This document shows, one piece after another, positions 46,501 through 50,025 of a DNA stretch of 64,000 nucleotides. Below the pieces are notes generated by a model. The model was given only the letters and a program-made list of their open reading frames with translations. It was not told where the DNA came from and did no database searches. How positions within the stretch are numbered: the stretch's first letter is position 1; every line of letters starts with the position of its first letter. The DNA comes from Setophaga petechia. Its lineage: Eukaryota; Chordata; Aves; Passeriformes; Parulidae. The position numbers and the translations under genes are program-made. The stretch is from NCBI GenBank assembly GCA_024362935.1, contig JANCRA010000030.1, positions 8,228,096 through 8,292,095 of the forward strand, given 5' to 3'.

Positions 46501-48957
46501 AGTCCTCCTCCTTCACTGGGGCCTTCTTAGCACAGCTATATTGGGGAACAGCAAAGCAGCAACCCCACGGCAGCAGCCCTGGTCTGGGAGCCGAACTGGA
46601 GAGATGAACCTTTGGAAAGGGCATTGCAGGTCCTGCTATACTGGGGTGCCCTGCTCTCTGCCCCTCCTAACGTTTGTGTTCCCTCTGCTCTGGCCCTGCT
46701 CGTGGCAGATCCTGATTAGGAACAGGGCGACAGACCTGGATGCCCGAATGCATGACGGGACCACTCCCCTGATCCTGGCTGCTCGCTTGGCTGTGGAAGG
46801 GATGCTGGACGACCTCATCAACTGCCACGCTGACGTCAACGCCGTGGATGATTTAGGTACTGAGGCAGCTAAAGCACCAGTTCACCCAGACATAGGACAA
46901 ATGGGCTGCTTGCTGTTGAGCTCAGCATTCTCTAATCTGTGTTGTATTTTGTGGTTTTCCTCTCCAGGGAAGTCAGCCCTGCACTGGGCAGCTGCTGTGA
47001 ATAATGTGGAAGCTGCAATGGTGCTCCTGAAGAATGGTGCCAATAAGGACATGCAGAATAATAAGGTAGGATCTCCTAGGCTGATATATGAGAGTGAAGA
47101 ACCATTTGGGGAGTCTGTTAAAGAGTAATTTCTGCAAATGTCTGGCACTGAGACTCTGATTTGATTGTTCTGCTGTGAATGAAGTTGGATTTAGCTCAAA
47201 GGAGCGCTGTGGGATTTGCTTGTAGGGGTGATGTTGAGGGGCCATGCCCTGGTGAGCAGTGTCTTTGTGGCCACCTCCAGCATGTTCTGGGTCACTCATA
47301 GGGTTCCTGGTTTGATACCAGTACAAGGACATGGCTCAGCAGGGTAGGAAAAAGAAGTAGCAAACCCTCACTAGAGGAGACATGGTGGCCACCCAATGAT
47401 GTGGGTGTGGAGCTCAGGGCAGCGCTAGCCAGGAGAATCTATGAACTCAACCCTAACCAAACCTTGCTGGCTTTGCAGGAGGAGACCCCACTGTTCCTGG
47501 CAGCCAGAGAAGGCAGCTACGAGACCGCCAAGGTCCTGCTGGACCATTTTGCCAACCGGGACATCACGGACCACATGGACCGGCTGCCGCGGGACATCGC
47601 CCAGGAGCGCATGCACCACGACATCGTCCGCCTGCTGGACGAGTACAACCTGGTGCGCAGCCCCACGCTGCACAACGGGCCCCTGGGGGCTCCCACCCTG
47701 TCCCCCCCGCTCTGCTCCCCCAGCAGCTACATCGGCAACCTCAAACCCGCCGTGCAGGGCAAGAAGGCCAGGAAGCCGAGCACCAAGGGGCTGAGCTGCA
47801 ACGGCAAGGACGCCAAAGACCTCAAAGCGCGGAGGAAAAAGTCGCAGGATGGGAAAGGGTGTCTGCTTGACAACTCCGGGGTGCTGTCACCCGTGGACTC
47901 CCTGGAGTCGCCACACGGGTACCTCTCGGACGTGGCCTCTCCGCCACTGATGACCTCTCCGTTCCAGCAGTCCCCTTCCATGCCTCTGAACCACCTGCCG
48001 GGCATGCCCGACGCCCACCTGAGCATCAACCACCTCAACATGGCAGGCAAGCAGGATATGGCCATGGGCAGCTCCAGCAGGATGGGCTTCGACTCGGTGC
48101 CACCACGCCTGTCCCACCTGCCCGTGTCCAGCCCCAGCACGGCAATGAGCAGTGCCCCCATGAGCTTCTCGGTGGGCAGCGGGGCCAGCCTGAACGGGCA
48201 GTGTGACTGGCTCACCCGGCTGCAGAACGGCATGGTGCAGAGCCAGTACAACCCCCTGAGAGGCAACCTGCAGCCCGGGGCTCACCAGCAGCCCCAAAAC
48301 CTGCAGCACGGCATGATGACCTCGCTGCACAACGGGCTGCCCACCACCAGCTTGTCGCAGATGATGAGCTACCAGGCCATGCCCAACACCCGCCTGGCGT
48401 CCCAGCCCCACCTGATGCAGAGCCAGCAGCTCCAGCAGATGCAGCAGCAGCAGCAGCAGCAGCTCCAGCAGCCCAACCTGCAGCCCCCACAGCAGCAGCA
48501 GCAGCAGCAGCCTCAGCAGCCCCAGCAGGCGCCGCAGCAGCCGCAGCAGCACCACAACCCCAGCGGCTCCAACCTGGGCCAGAATTTCCTCGGTACGGAG
48601 CTGAGCCAGCCCGAGCTGCAGCCGGTGAGCGGCGGCGCCATGGCCGTGCACACCATCCTGCCGCAGGATTCCCAGCTGCTGCCCACCTCCCTGCCCTCCT
48701 CCCTCGCCCAGCCCATGACCACCACGCAGTTCCTGACCCCTCCTTCCCAGCACAGTTATTCCTCCCCCTTGGACAACACCCCCAGCCACCAGCTGCAGGT
48801 GCCCGACCACCCTTTCCTGACGCCGTCGCCGGAGTCTCCGGACCAGTGGTCCAGCTCCTCTCCTCACTCCAACGTGTCCGACTGGTCCGAGGGCATCTCC
48901 AGCCCTCCCACGAGTATGCAGTCACAGATGGGACACATCCCCGAGGCCTTCAAGTGA
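7501..48957 (+). CDS. NOTCH1: NOTCH1 receptor, complete gene, 34 coding exons
   Basis: Single-pass receptor for Delta/Serrate-Jagged ligands. After furin (S1), ADAM (S2) and gamma-secretase (S3) cleavage, its intracellular domain joins RBPJ and MAML in the nucleus. Joining the exons listed separately gives 2,552 codons with no frame break. Order: signal peptide 1-19; EGF 1-36 about 20-1426, with ligand-binding EGF11-12 in exons 7-9; LNR-A to C from Cys1449; heterodimerisation domain; S1 after Arg1663; S2 at Ala-Val in exon 27; TM about 1736-1757; S3 at Gly1752-Val1753; RAM with Trp1767-Phe-Pro; ankyrin repeats about 1870-2120; Gln-rich stretch 2376-2418; FBXW7 degron at Thr2508; stop at 48,955. 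Every junction is GT-AG. Lengths of most exons equal those I recall for human NOTCH1; exon 26 is one codon shorter. Introns of 300-900 bp not listed separately hold nothing I recognise. Confidence 0.97.
7559..9233 (+). other. NOTCH1 intron 1
   Basis: The first 1.1 kb continues the CpG island and is very GC-rich. The 3' part has ordinary composition and ends in a TTTGCAG acceptor. Long minus-strand frames (for example 6,801-8,255) reflect GC content, not genes. Confidence 0.85.
9234..9315 (+). CDS. NOTCH1: NOTCH1 exon 2: start of EGF1
   Basis: 82 nt, residues 20-47; first three cysteines of EGF1 (C-S-Q-L and CLNGGKC). Donor CA|GTAAGT, phase 2. With exon 1 it totals 140 nt, the same as I recall for human. 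Confidence 0.95.
9627..9646. repeat. Short TGTC microsatellite
   Basis: About four to five perfect TGTC/CTGT units followed by a T run. Too short to be more than a potential polymorphic marker. Confidence 0.7.
10040..10760. promoter_or_regulatory. Candidate conserved intron 2 element A
   Basis: Non-repetitive, AT-richer block. It holds a SOX-type ATTGTTAA near 10,550, TCF/SOX-like ACAAAGG near 10,407, TCAAAGAG near 10,512, an E-box CAGCTG near 10,520, and CTAATCATG/TTAATGC homeodomain cores near 10,570-10,590. There is no coding signal. It looks like a developmental enhancer by composition only. Confidence 0.4.
11030..11600. promoter_or_regulatory. Candidate conserved intron 2 element B (GATA/SOX-type motifs)
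   Basis: Contains AACAAAG near 11,227, facing GATA cores TGATAAC near 11,384 and GTTATCAG near 11,402, and CTTATCT near 11,504 in otherwise low-repeat sequence. Motifs this short are common, so the call is tentative. Confidence 0.3.
13157..13290 (-). mobile_element. CR1 LINE fragment (antisense)
   Basis: Begins with the reverse complement of the CR1 tail (CACAGAATGGTTTGGGTCAG, then AAAGGACCTTT) and degenerates after about 130 bp, so the element reads on the minus strand. Confidence 0.65.
14785..14965 (-). mobile_element. CR1 LINE 3' fragment (antisense)
   Basis: Clear reverse complement of the CR1 3' region: GGTTGGAAAGGACCTTAAAG, CCACCCCCTGCCATG, CACCTTCCACCAG, GTTGCTCCAAACCC and ACTTCCAGGGATCCAGGGG in order. 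Confidence 0.85.
15085..15285 (-). mobile_element. Two adjacent CR1-like 3' fragments (antisense)
   Basis: Two copies of a GGAAGGA(G/C)CCCACAA motif followed by GAGTCCAACTC, starting near 15,093 and 15,212, match the antisense 3' end of CR1 subfamilies. Either one duplicated copy or two insertions. Confidence 0.6.
15330..15680. promoter_or_regulatory. Candidate conserved intron 2 element C with two RBPJ cores
   Basis: AT-rich, non-repetitive 350 bp with TTAATATTGG, TTAAACAGTTAATG and TAATTTTC blocks. Two RBPJ-type TGGGAA cores lie at 15,498-15,503 and 15,615-15,620. It sits between repeats and has no coding signal. RBPJ cores raise the possibility of Notch autoregulation (inference). Confidence 0.4.
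15871..15905. repeat. Pentanucleotide microsatellite (GTGAT)n
   Basis: About seven perfect TGATG units in a row, ending at GATGTTACC. Confidence 0.95.
15964..16340. repeat. Tandem duplication of about 190 bp
   Basis: Copy 1 runs from about 15,964 to 16,160 and copy 2 from about 16,161 to 16,340. The offset is 197 bp on the left (GGCTTTTGGCTTT) and 186 bp on the right (CATGGAGGAGAGCATG), so copy 2 lost about 11 bp around CTGTGAATGAG. High identity suggests a recent event. Confidence 0.9.
16500..16870. promoter_or_regulatory. Candidate conserved intron 2 element D
   Basis: Low-repeat block with a good SOX site (CCATTGT near 16,671), a CGTCATG motif near 16,688 and a TTTCCTTGGTTAAAC stretch near 16,764. 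No coding signal; tentative. Confidence 0.3.
17880..18400. promoter_or_regulatory. Candidate conserved intron 2 element E with overlapping SOX-RBPJ-TCF sites
   Basis: At 18,049-18,068 the sequence ACAATGGGAACTTTGATTCC packs a SOX core (ACAATGG, 18,049-18,055), an overlapping RBPJ core (TGGGAA, 18,053-18,058) and a TCF/LEF core (CTTTGATT, 18,059-18,066). An ATTGTT lies 15 bp upstream and a kB-like GGGAATTCC at 18,184-18,192. The surrounding AT-rich sequence is unique. Mammalian NOTCH1 has intronic SOX/RBPJ-dependent arterial enhancers; equivalence here is inference. Confidence 0.45.
20990..21075. promoter_or_regulatory. Short AT-rich candidate conserved element
   Basis: CATGAATCATGCAGATTTA followed by GCATTATTAATC: homeodomain- and AP-1-like cores in unique sequence. 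Very tentative. Confidence 0.2.
21369..21417. repeat. Hexanucleotide microsatellite (GGGGAT)n
   Basis: About seven GGGGAT units, the last two mutated (GGGATT, GGGATG). The G-rich strand could fold as a G-quadruplex. Confidence 0.95.
21710..21900. promoter_or_regulatory. Candidate conserved element with POU/homeodomain motifs
   Basis: TAATTAAAGC near 21,711 and an octamer-like ATGCTAAT near 21,739 in unique sequence. In mouse a conserved element (CR2) in Notch1 intron 2 drives neural expression; I cannot tell whether this is its counterpart. Confidence 0.25.
22884..23366. repeat. Minisatellite, 24-bp unit (about 20 copies)
   Basis: Reiterations of GGGCACTGCCACTGTCCCCAACCT-type units (24 bp), with occasional 23-bp units missing one C (GCACTGCACTGTTCCC) at about 22,986 and 23,086. 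Both strands stay open because 24 is a multiple of 3, which creates false frames of about 220 codons. Confidence 0.97.
23748..24190. repeat. Polypyrimidine tract with 26-bp TTCTTCCCCCTCTCCTCATTCCCC-type repeat
   Basis: About 440 bp that is almost purely C/T on the + strand, with only the periodic A of TCATTCC interrupting. The sub-repeat is about 26 bp. Homopurine-homopyrimidine tracts like this can form triplex H-DNA. Confidence 0.95.
24200..24700. promoter_or_regulatory. CpG-rich then AT-rich candidate regulatory block in intron 2
   Basis: 24,230-24,510 is a small internal CpG-rich island including a (CCGT)n run at about 24,477-24,497. 24,515-24,700 switches to AT-rich unique sequence with E-boxes (CACCTG near 24,535, CAGATG near 24,566) and homeobox cores. 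It could be an enhancer or an alternative promoter producing a shorter NOTCH1 transcript. No ATG-initiated exon with a good donor stands out. Confidence 0.35.
24701..24726. repeat. A26 homopolymer
   Basis: 26 consecutive adenines, followed by a further A-rich stretch to about 24,749. No recognisable retroposon body precedes it, so it may be a slippage-expanded tract or a worn poly(A) tail. Confidence 0.95.
25865..26127 (+). CDS. NOTCH1: NOTCH1 exon 3: EGF1 end, EGF2, EGF3 start
   Basis: 263 nt, residues 47-135, acceptor CCCTGCCAG, donor TCAG|GTGAGG. All cysteines of EGF2 are present and the CRNGGTC of EGF3 is intact. Confidence 0.95.
26128..27212 (+). repeat. NOTCH1 intron 3, built almost entirely of a tandem array
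   Basis: Five copies of a block containing GTCTGCACCCCGGTGTAG, at about 26,264, 26,419, 26,651, 26,868 and 27,133 (spacing about 155, 232, 217 and 265 bp). They are separated by repeated GAGCTGCCTSTGAGTTTGGC, GCAAAGCTGGTTG and GGGATCAGGTACAACCAGTC modules. The last copy ends about 60 bp before the exon 4 acceptor. Confidence 0.92.
27213..27551 (+). CDS. NOTCH1: NOTCH1 exon 4: EGF3 end to EGF6
   Basis: 339 nt, residues 135-248. EGF4 ([14 protein letters not shown]), calcium-type EGF5 (DVNEC) and most of EGF6. Donor CCAG|GTAAGG. Confidence 0.96.
27640..27880. promoter_or_regulatory. Candidate conserved intron 4 element with repeated GGAATA cores
   Basis: AT-rich unique block with three GGAATA/TATTCC cores (near 27,779, 27,833 and 27,846) resembling weak TEAD sites, plus an AATTAGC homeodomain core. 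No coding signal; motif evidence is weak. Confidence 0.3.
29215..29440. promoter_or_regulatory. Candidate conserved intron 4 element with SOX-centred palindrome
   Basis: Contains the near-palindrome GGAACAATGTTCC (29,259-29,271) with a SOX core, a TEAD-like CATTCC at 29,277-29,282, and dense homeodomain cores (AAGTAATTGCC, GCTAATTACTC) to 29,400. Unique, AT-richer than its flanks, non-coding. Confidence 0.4.
30367..30489 (+). CDS. NOTCH1: NOTCH1 exon 5: EGF6 end, EGF7
   Basis: 123 nt, residues 248-289; NINDC-type calcium EGF7 with CKNGGTC. Donor ACAG|GTAATG. Confidence 0.96.
30638..30871 (+). CDS. NOTCH1: NOTCH1 exon 6: EGF7 end, EGF8, EGF9
   Basis: 234 nt, residues 289-367. DVDEC calcium motif opens EGF8, which also carries CQNGGTC; NIDDC opens EGF9. 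EGF8 contributes to Jagged recognition in mammals. Confidence 0.96.
30974..31129 (+). CDS. NOTCH1: NOTCH1 exon 7: EGF9 end, EGF10, EGF11 start
   Basis: 156 nt, residues 367-419; EGF10 ([15 protein letters not shown]), then the DVDEC calcium motif that opens EGF11. Donor CTGG|GTGAGC. Confidence 0.96.
31235..31420 (+). CDS. NOTCH1: NOTCH1 exon 8: ligand-binding EGF11-EGF12
   Basis: 186 nt, residues 419-481, the core ligand-binding site. DVNEC calcium motif, O-glucose motif CLSNPC and O-fucose motif CQNDATC of EGF12 are all intact. The frame running past 31,420 is intron. Confidence 0.97.
31798..31911 (+). CDS. NOTCH1: NOTCH1 exon 9: EGF12 end, EGF13
   Basis: 114 nt, residues 481-519; NTDEC calcium motif, O-glucose-type CASSPC. 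The intron before it (31,421-31,797) shows nothing notable. Confidence 0.95.
32531..32644 (+). CDS. NOTCH1: NOTCH1 exon 10: EGF13 end, EGF14
   Basis: 114 nt, residues 519-557; DIDEC and CASTPC motifs. Donor GAAG|GTGAGG. Confidence 0.95.
33612..33845 (+). CDS. NOTCH1: NOTCH1 exon 11: EGF14 end, EGF15, EGF16
   Basis: 234 nt, residues 557-635; [10 protein letters not shown] and [10 protein letters not shown] repeats. The upstream intron (32,645-33,611) has one AT-richer segment (33,060-33,200) that could be conserved. Confidence 0.96.
34200..34310 (+). CDS. NOTCH1: NOTCH1 exon 12: EGF16 end, EGF17
   Basis: 111 nt, residues 635-672; [10 protein letters not shown], a repeat with the shorter second loop (CDYGKC) as in other NOTCH1 orthologues. 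Confidence 0.95.
34430..34700. promoter_or_regulatory. Candidate intron 12 element with two TCF/LEF sites
   Basis: Two full TCF/LEF matches in opposite orientation: ATCAAAGG (34,477-34,484) and CTTTGATG (34,593-34,600), with TTTGTTTGATGG at 34,561 between them. The flanks are unique. An AATAAA at about 34,661 lies at the end. Inference from motifs only. Confidence 0.35.
34994..35186 (+). CDS. NOTCH1: NOTCH1 exon 13: EGF17 end, EGF18, EGF19 start
   Basis: 193 nt, residues 672-736. NIDEC, CASNPC (O-glucose) and CHNGGTC (O-fucose) in EGF18. Donor ATGG|GTAGGC. Confidence 0.95.
35420..35565 (+). CDS. NOTCH1: NOTCH1 exon 14: EGF19 end, EGF20
   Basis: 146 nt, residues 736-785; [10 protein letters not shown] repeat. 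The CR1 copy begins only about a dozen bases after its donor. Confidence 0.95.
35577..35785 (+). mobile_element. CR1 LINE 3' end in intron 14
   Basis: Well-preserved 3' terminal CR1: GGCACTGGAACAAGCTGCCC, GTGGTGGAGTCACCAT, GTTCAAAAGGGGTGTGGATG, GGTTGGACTTGGTGATCTTA, ending in the octamer (ATTCCGTG, ATTCT). Sense orientation. No coding capacity remains. Confidence 0.95.
36084..36197 (+). CDS. NOTCH1: NOTCH1 exon 15: EGF20 end, EGF21
   Basis: 114 nt, residues 785-823; [16 protein letters not shown]. Donor ACAG|GTGAGG. Confidence 0.95.
36510..36850. promoter_or_regulatory. Candidate vascular-type enhancer in intron 15 (FOX:ETS, GATA, ETS)
   Basis: Two FOX:ETS composite motifs, TTCCTGTTTGC (36,523-36,533, reverse) and GTAAACAGGAA (36,745-36,755, forward), flank an ETS-GATA pair GGAAGATAAGG (36,704-36,714). 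A consensus ETS site AGGAAGTG follows at 36,827-36,834, with further GGAA cores near 36,573 and 36,589. FOX:ETS composites are a hallmark of endothelial enhancers. No coding signal. The cluster is seen; function is inferred. Confidence 0.45.
37066..37185 (+). CDS. NOTCH1: NOTCH1 exon 16: EGF21 end, EGF22
   Basis: 120 nt, residues 823-863; EGF22 with the longer second loop ([18 protein letters not shown]). Donor CAAG|GTATGG. Confidence 0.95.
37438..37590 (+). CDS. NOTCH1: NOTCH1 exon 17: EGF22 end, EGF23, EGF24 start
   Basis: 153 nt, residues 863-914; [16 protein letters not shown], then DIDDCKP. Donor CCCA|GTAAGA. Confidence 0.95.
37992..38220 (+). CDS. NOTCH1: NOTCH1 exon 18: EGF24, EGF25, EGF26 start
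   Basis: 229 nt, residues 914-990; CHNGGSC of EGF24, [10 protein letters not shown] of EGF25. Ends GAGAG|GTACAG. Confidence 0.95.
38352..38553 (+). CDS. NOTCH1: NOTCH1 exon 19: EGF26, EGF27
   Basis: 202 nt, residues 990-1057; CFNGGTC, then [10 protein letters not shown] with CLNGGTC. Donor CCAG|GTACAG. Confidence 0.95.
38655..38808 (+). CDS. NOTCH1: NOTCH1 exon 20: EGF28, EGF29 start
   Basis: 154 nt, residues 1058-1109; [12 protein letters not shown] of EGF28, a non-calcium-type repeat. Confidence 0.95.
39039..39223 (+). CDS. NOTCH1: NOTCH1 exon 21: EGF29, EGF30
   Basis: 185 nt, residues 1109-1170; the long EGF29 and most of EGF30 ([16 protein letters not shown]). Donor GAG|GTGGGT. Confidence 0.95.
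39396..39528 (+). CDS. NOTCH1: NOTCH1 exon 22: EGF30 end, EGF31
   Basis: 133 nt, residues 1171-1215; [16 protein letters not shown]. The following 315-bp intron shows nothing notable. Confidence 0.95.
39844..40101 (+). CDS. NOTCH1: NOTCH1 exon 23: EGF31 end, EGF32, EGF33
   Basis: 258 nt, residues 1215-1301; NVDDC EGF32 with its extended first loop ([11 protein letters not shown]) and DVNEC EGF33. Confidence 0.95.
40203..40315 (+). CDS. NOTCH1: NOTCH1 exon 24: EGF33 end, EGF34
   Basis: 113 nt, residues 1301-1338; [12 protein letters not shown]. Donor CCCG|GTAGGT is rather weak but in the orthologous position. The following 443-bp intron has no recognisable feature. Confidence 0.94.
40759..41330 (+). 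CDS. NOTCH1: NOTCH1 exon 25: EGF34 end, EGF35-36, LNR-A and LNR-B
   Basis: 572 nt, residues 1339-1529. EGF35-36, then the LNRs that mask the S2 site: CEIAVC starts LNR-A at Cys1449 with its [13 protein letters not shown] calcium site, and LNR-B has [13 protein letters not shown]. Donor CAA|GTAAGT. Confidence 0.97.
41331..42040 (+). other. NOTCH1 intron 25
   Basis: 710 bp, AT-neutral, no repeat or coding signal recognised; ends in a good polypyrimidine tract and CACCCAG. Confidence 0.85.
42041..42469 (+). CDS. NOTCH1: NOTCH1 exon 26: LNR-C, HD domain, furin S1 site
   Basis: 429 nt, residues 1529-1672, one codon shorter than the 432 nt I recall for human. LNR-C ([13 protein letters not shown]), then the N-terminal half of the HD domain. 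The S1 site is Arg1660-Gln-Lys-Arg1663 before ELDQMD, a good furin R-X-K-R match. Confidence 0.97.
42470..43265 (+). other. NOTCH1 intron 26
   Basis: 796 bp; no repeat or gene seen. Ends TCTCACAG. Confidence 0.85.
43266..43414 (+). CDS. NOTCH1: NOTCH1 exon 27: HD domain C-terminal half, S2 site
   Basis: 149 nt, residues 1672-1722. [12 protein letters not shown] begins the second HD half. The ADAM10 S2 site Ala-Val lies in KIEAVKS at the 3' end. Donor AAAA|GTAAGT. Confidence 0.96.
43520..43970. promoter_or_regulatory. AT-rich candidate conserved segment in intron 27
   Basis: AT-rich, T-tract-containing unique sequence; 43,740-43,960 in particular resembles conserved intronic DNA (GCAATTCTGATTAATAGC, CAAATTTTCCTTC). 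Could be a splicing or enhancer element. Weak, composition-only evidence. Confidence 0.25.
44035..44251 (+). CDS. NOTCH1: NOTCH1 exon 28: transmembrane segment, S3 site, RAM
   Basis: 217 nt, residues 1722-1794. TM about 1736-1757; gamma-secretase site Gly1752-Val1753 preserved; stop-transfer NRKRRR; RAM core GQLWFPEGF; basic SKKKRREP nuclear signal. The TM differs from human at many hydrophobic positions. Confidence 0.97.
44558..44648 (+). CDS. NOTCH1: NOTCH1 exon 29: RAM-ankyrin linker
   Basis: 91 nt, residues 1794-1824; [20 protein letters not shown], an acidic conserved linker. Donor CAGG|GTAAGC. Confidence 0.95.
44869..45034 (+). CDS. NOTCH1: NOTCH1 exon 30: linker into the ankyrin domain
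   Basis: 166 nt, residues 1825-1880; [19 protein letters not shown] and [20 protein letters not shown], near-identical to other vertebrates. Following intron (45,035-45,721): no feature recognised. Confidence 0.96.
45722..46017 (+). CDS. NOTCH1: NOTCH1 exon 31: first ankyrin repeats
   Basis: 296 nt, residues 1880-1978. [15 protein letters not shown], then the [19 protein letters not shown] repeat and [15 protein letters not shown]. Donor CCAG|GTAAGC, phase 0. Confidence 0.97.
46157..46550 (+). mobile_element. Candidate solo LTR in intron 31 (songbird-type)
   Basis: Starts TGTTGTCATGGGG and ends GGGAACA, so has TG...CA ends. It carries the AT-rich TATAGTATAGAACAAATAG stretch, then an AATAAA (46,467-46,472) and AATTAATTAGCCTTCTGATA, an arrangement I associate with passerine endogenous retrovirus LTRs. 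No internal retroviral genes are present. Target-site duplications are not clear. Sense to NOTCH1. Family assignment is from memory. Confidence 0.6.
46709..46856 (+). CDS. NOTCH1: NOTCH1 exon 32: ankyrin repeats 3-4
   Basis: 148 nt, residues 1979-2028; [21 protein letters not shown] and ADVNAVDDL. Donor TTAG|GTACTG. Confidence 0.96.
46968..47065 (+). CDS. NOTCH1: NOTCH1 exon 33: ankyrin repeat 5
   Basis: 98 nt, residues 2028-2060; [20 protein letters not shown] and GANKDMQNN. Donor AAG|GTAGGA. Following intron of 413 bp unremarkable. Confidence 0.96.
47479..48957 (+). CDS. NOTCH1: NOTCH1 exon 34: last ankyrin repeats, TAD, Gln-rich tract, PEST
   Basis: 1,479 nt with the stop TGA at 48,955-48,957, residues 2061-2552. 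[17 protein letters not shown] and [17 protein letters not shown] complete the ankyrin domain; KARKPSTK and [12 protein letters not shown] form nuclear localisation signals. Residues about 2376-2418 are dominated by glutamine (runs of seven and seven). The C-terminus holds the FBXW7 phosphodegron (LTPSPES, Thr2508), WSSSSP and the terminal PEAFK. The open frame runs upstream to 47,401 but that part is intron: the acceptor CTTTGCAG at 47,471-47,478 fits the orthologous join. Confidence 0.97.
   Translation, partial: EETPLFLAAREGSYETAKVLLDHFANRDITDHMDRLPRDIAQERMHHDIVRLLDEYNLVRSPTLHNGPLGAPTLSPPLCSPSSYIGNLKPAVQGKKARKPSTKGLSCNGKDAKDLKARRKKSQDGKGCLLDNSGVLSPVDSLESPHGYLSDVASPPLMTSPFQQSPSMPLNHLPGMPDAHLSINHLNMAGKQDMAMGSSSRMGFDSVPPRLSHLPVSSPSTAMSSAPMSFSVGSGASLNGQCDWLTRLQNGMVQSQYNPLRGNLQPGAHQQPQNLQHGMMTSLHNGLPTTSLSQMMSYQAMPNTRLASQPHLMQSQQLQQMQQQQQQQLQQPNLQPPQQQQQQQPQQPQQAPQQPQQHHNPSGSNLGQNFLGTELSQPELQPVSGGAMAVHTILPQDSQLLPTSLPSSLAQPMTTTQFLTPPSQHSYSSPLDNTPSHQLQVPDHPFLTPSPESPDQWSSSSPHSNVSDWSEGISSPPTSMQSQMGHIPEAFK
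48424..48552 (+). repeat. CAG-rich trinucleotide tract encoding poly-Gln
   Basis: Mostly CAG codons with CTC, CCC and CCG interruptions, including two pure (CAG)7 runs near 48,440-48,463 and 48,490-48,510. Likely length-variable. Lies in the transactivation region between ankyrin and PEST. Confidence 0.95.
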
Positions 48958-49173
48958 AAACAACAAAAAAAAAGGTGTTTTAGAGACGCTCACTGCGAGC
49001 CAGAAGCTCGAGGGAGATCTTTTTTTAAAAGGACACATCGGATGCTTTTATTAAAGGATCCTTTTTAAATATGTTTTTATAAAAAAGAAAAAAAAAAGAC
49101 AAGAAAAAGACGAATTAATTCCTCTTTTTTTTTTTTTAGTATTTATTTATGTACTTTTTATTTTACATGAGAA

Positions 49174-49180
49174 CACTGCC
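49174..49180 (+). promoter_or_regulatory. miR-34/449 seed match 1 in NOTCH1 3' UTR
   Basis: CACTGCC, preceded by an A that extends the pairing (ACACTGCC). NOTCH1 is a known miR-34a target in mammals. Confidence 0.6.
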
Positions 49181-49760
49181 TTTTTATTTATATGTTCTAT
49201 TGTTAAGAACTCAGTGTGGGACACCAGTTGTGTTTCGAGAGATCAACAAATTAGGTTTTTATAGGATGTTCTCTTTTGTTTGGGGGGGTTCATTGTGTTT
49301 GATTTGAGAGGAAATGTTTATGTAAAGCTATAAGCAACGATTTGTGATTCTGAAATGCCATTAATTTATTTTTTTTCTCTTTCAACTCAGAAAGAGAGGT
49401 GAGAAAGAAGAGGGGAAGGAAAAATTGACTAAATACCACTCCTTAAGGGGAAAAAAATTAAGTATGGACAAATTTTTTAAATGTACTTTAAAATGTTTCC
49501 TTTGCAATTTTATGAGAGGACATTTTATGGTACCAGTCATGAATCTTTGTTTAAATTTCAGTATTATATAGTTGTACATTTGCCTTGATAATAGAAATTT
49601 TTGTTCTCTCTTGTTTTTATATATATAAAAATATATATATTTAAATGATTTTTATGATCTAAAAAAAAAAAGAAAAAGAAAATCAGGATTATAGACCTGT
49701 AAGAACAGTTTCTAAGCTAAAAAAAATCCCTACAAAACATGAATACTGTCCCCCATCAAA

Positions 49761-49902
49761 AATAAATGTATTTACCAAACTTCCAAGAGAGCAAGCCCAT
49801 AACTATGGAGTATATACACAAAAGAGACTTAATTTTACTTTGAATATCTTTACTGATTTTTCATTTTGTTTTCGCATTCGAGTAACTGTTTTAAGAAATA
49901 AA
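49761..49902 (+). terminator. NOTCH1 proximal poly(A) signals
   Basis: AATAAA at 49,761-49,766 and 49,897-49,902. Cleavage after either would give a 3' UTR of about 0.8-0.95 kb and remove the second miR-34 seed match. Confidence 0.65.
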
Positions 49903-50017
49903 TGCCAATATAAACTTTGTAAACCACATCCTTATTTTAAGGATGGCCTGCCTATTTTTTAGAAGAAGGTGTGTCTGGCAGTGCAGACACCCTGAGTGAG
50001 ATTACAAAGCATTATCA

Positions 50018-50025
50018 CACTGCCA
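50018..50025 (+). promoter_or_regulatory. miR-34/449 seed match 2 in NOTCH1 3' UTR
   Basis: CACTGCCA, a full 8-mer type match. It lies beyond the proximal AATAAA pair, so only long 3' UTR isoforms would carry it. Confidence 0.6.

Noticed and set aside
47401..47478. Start of exon 34 at an ATG near 47,401
   Set aside because: Orthologous exon begins at GAGGAGACC after the CTTTGCAG acceptor; the upstream frame is intron.
47887..48925. Long minus-strand frames opposite NOTCH1 exon 34
   Set aside because: Antisense shadows of a GC3-rich coding exon with a CAG tract.
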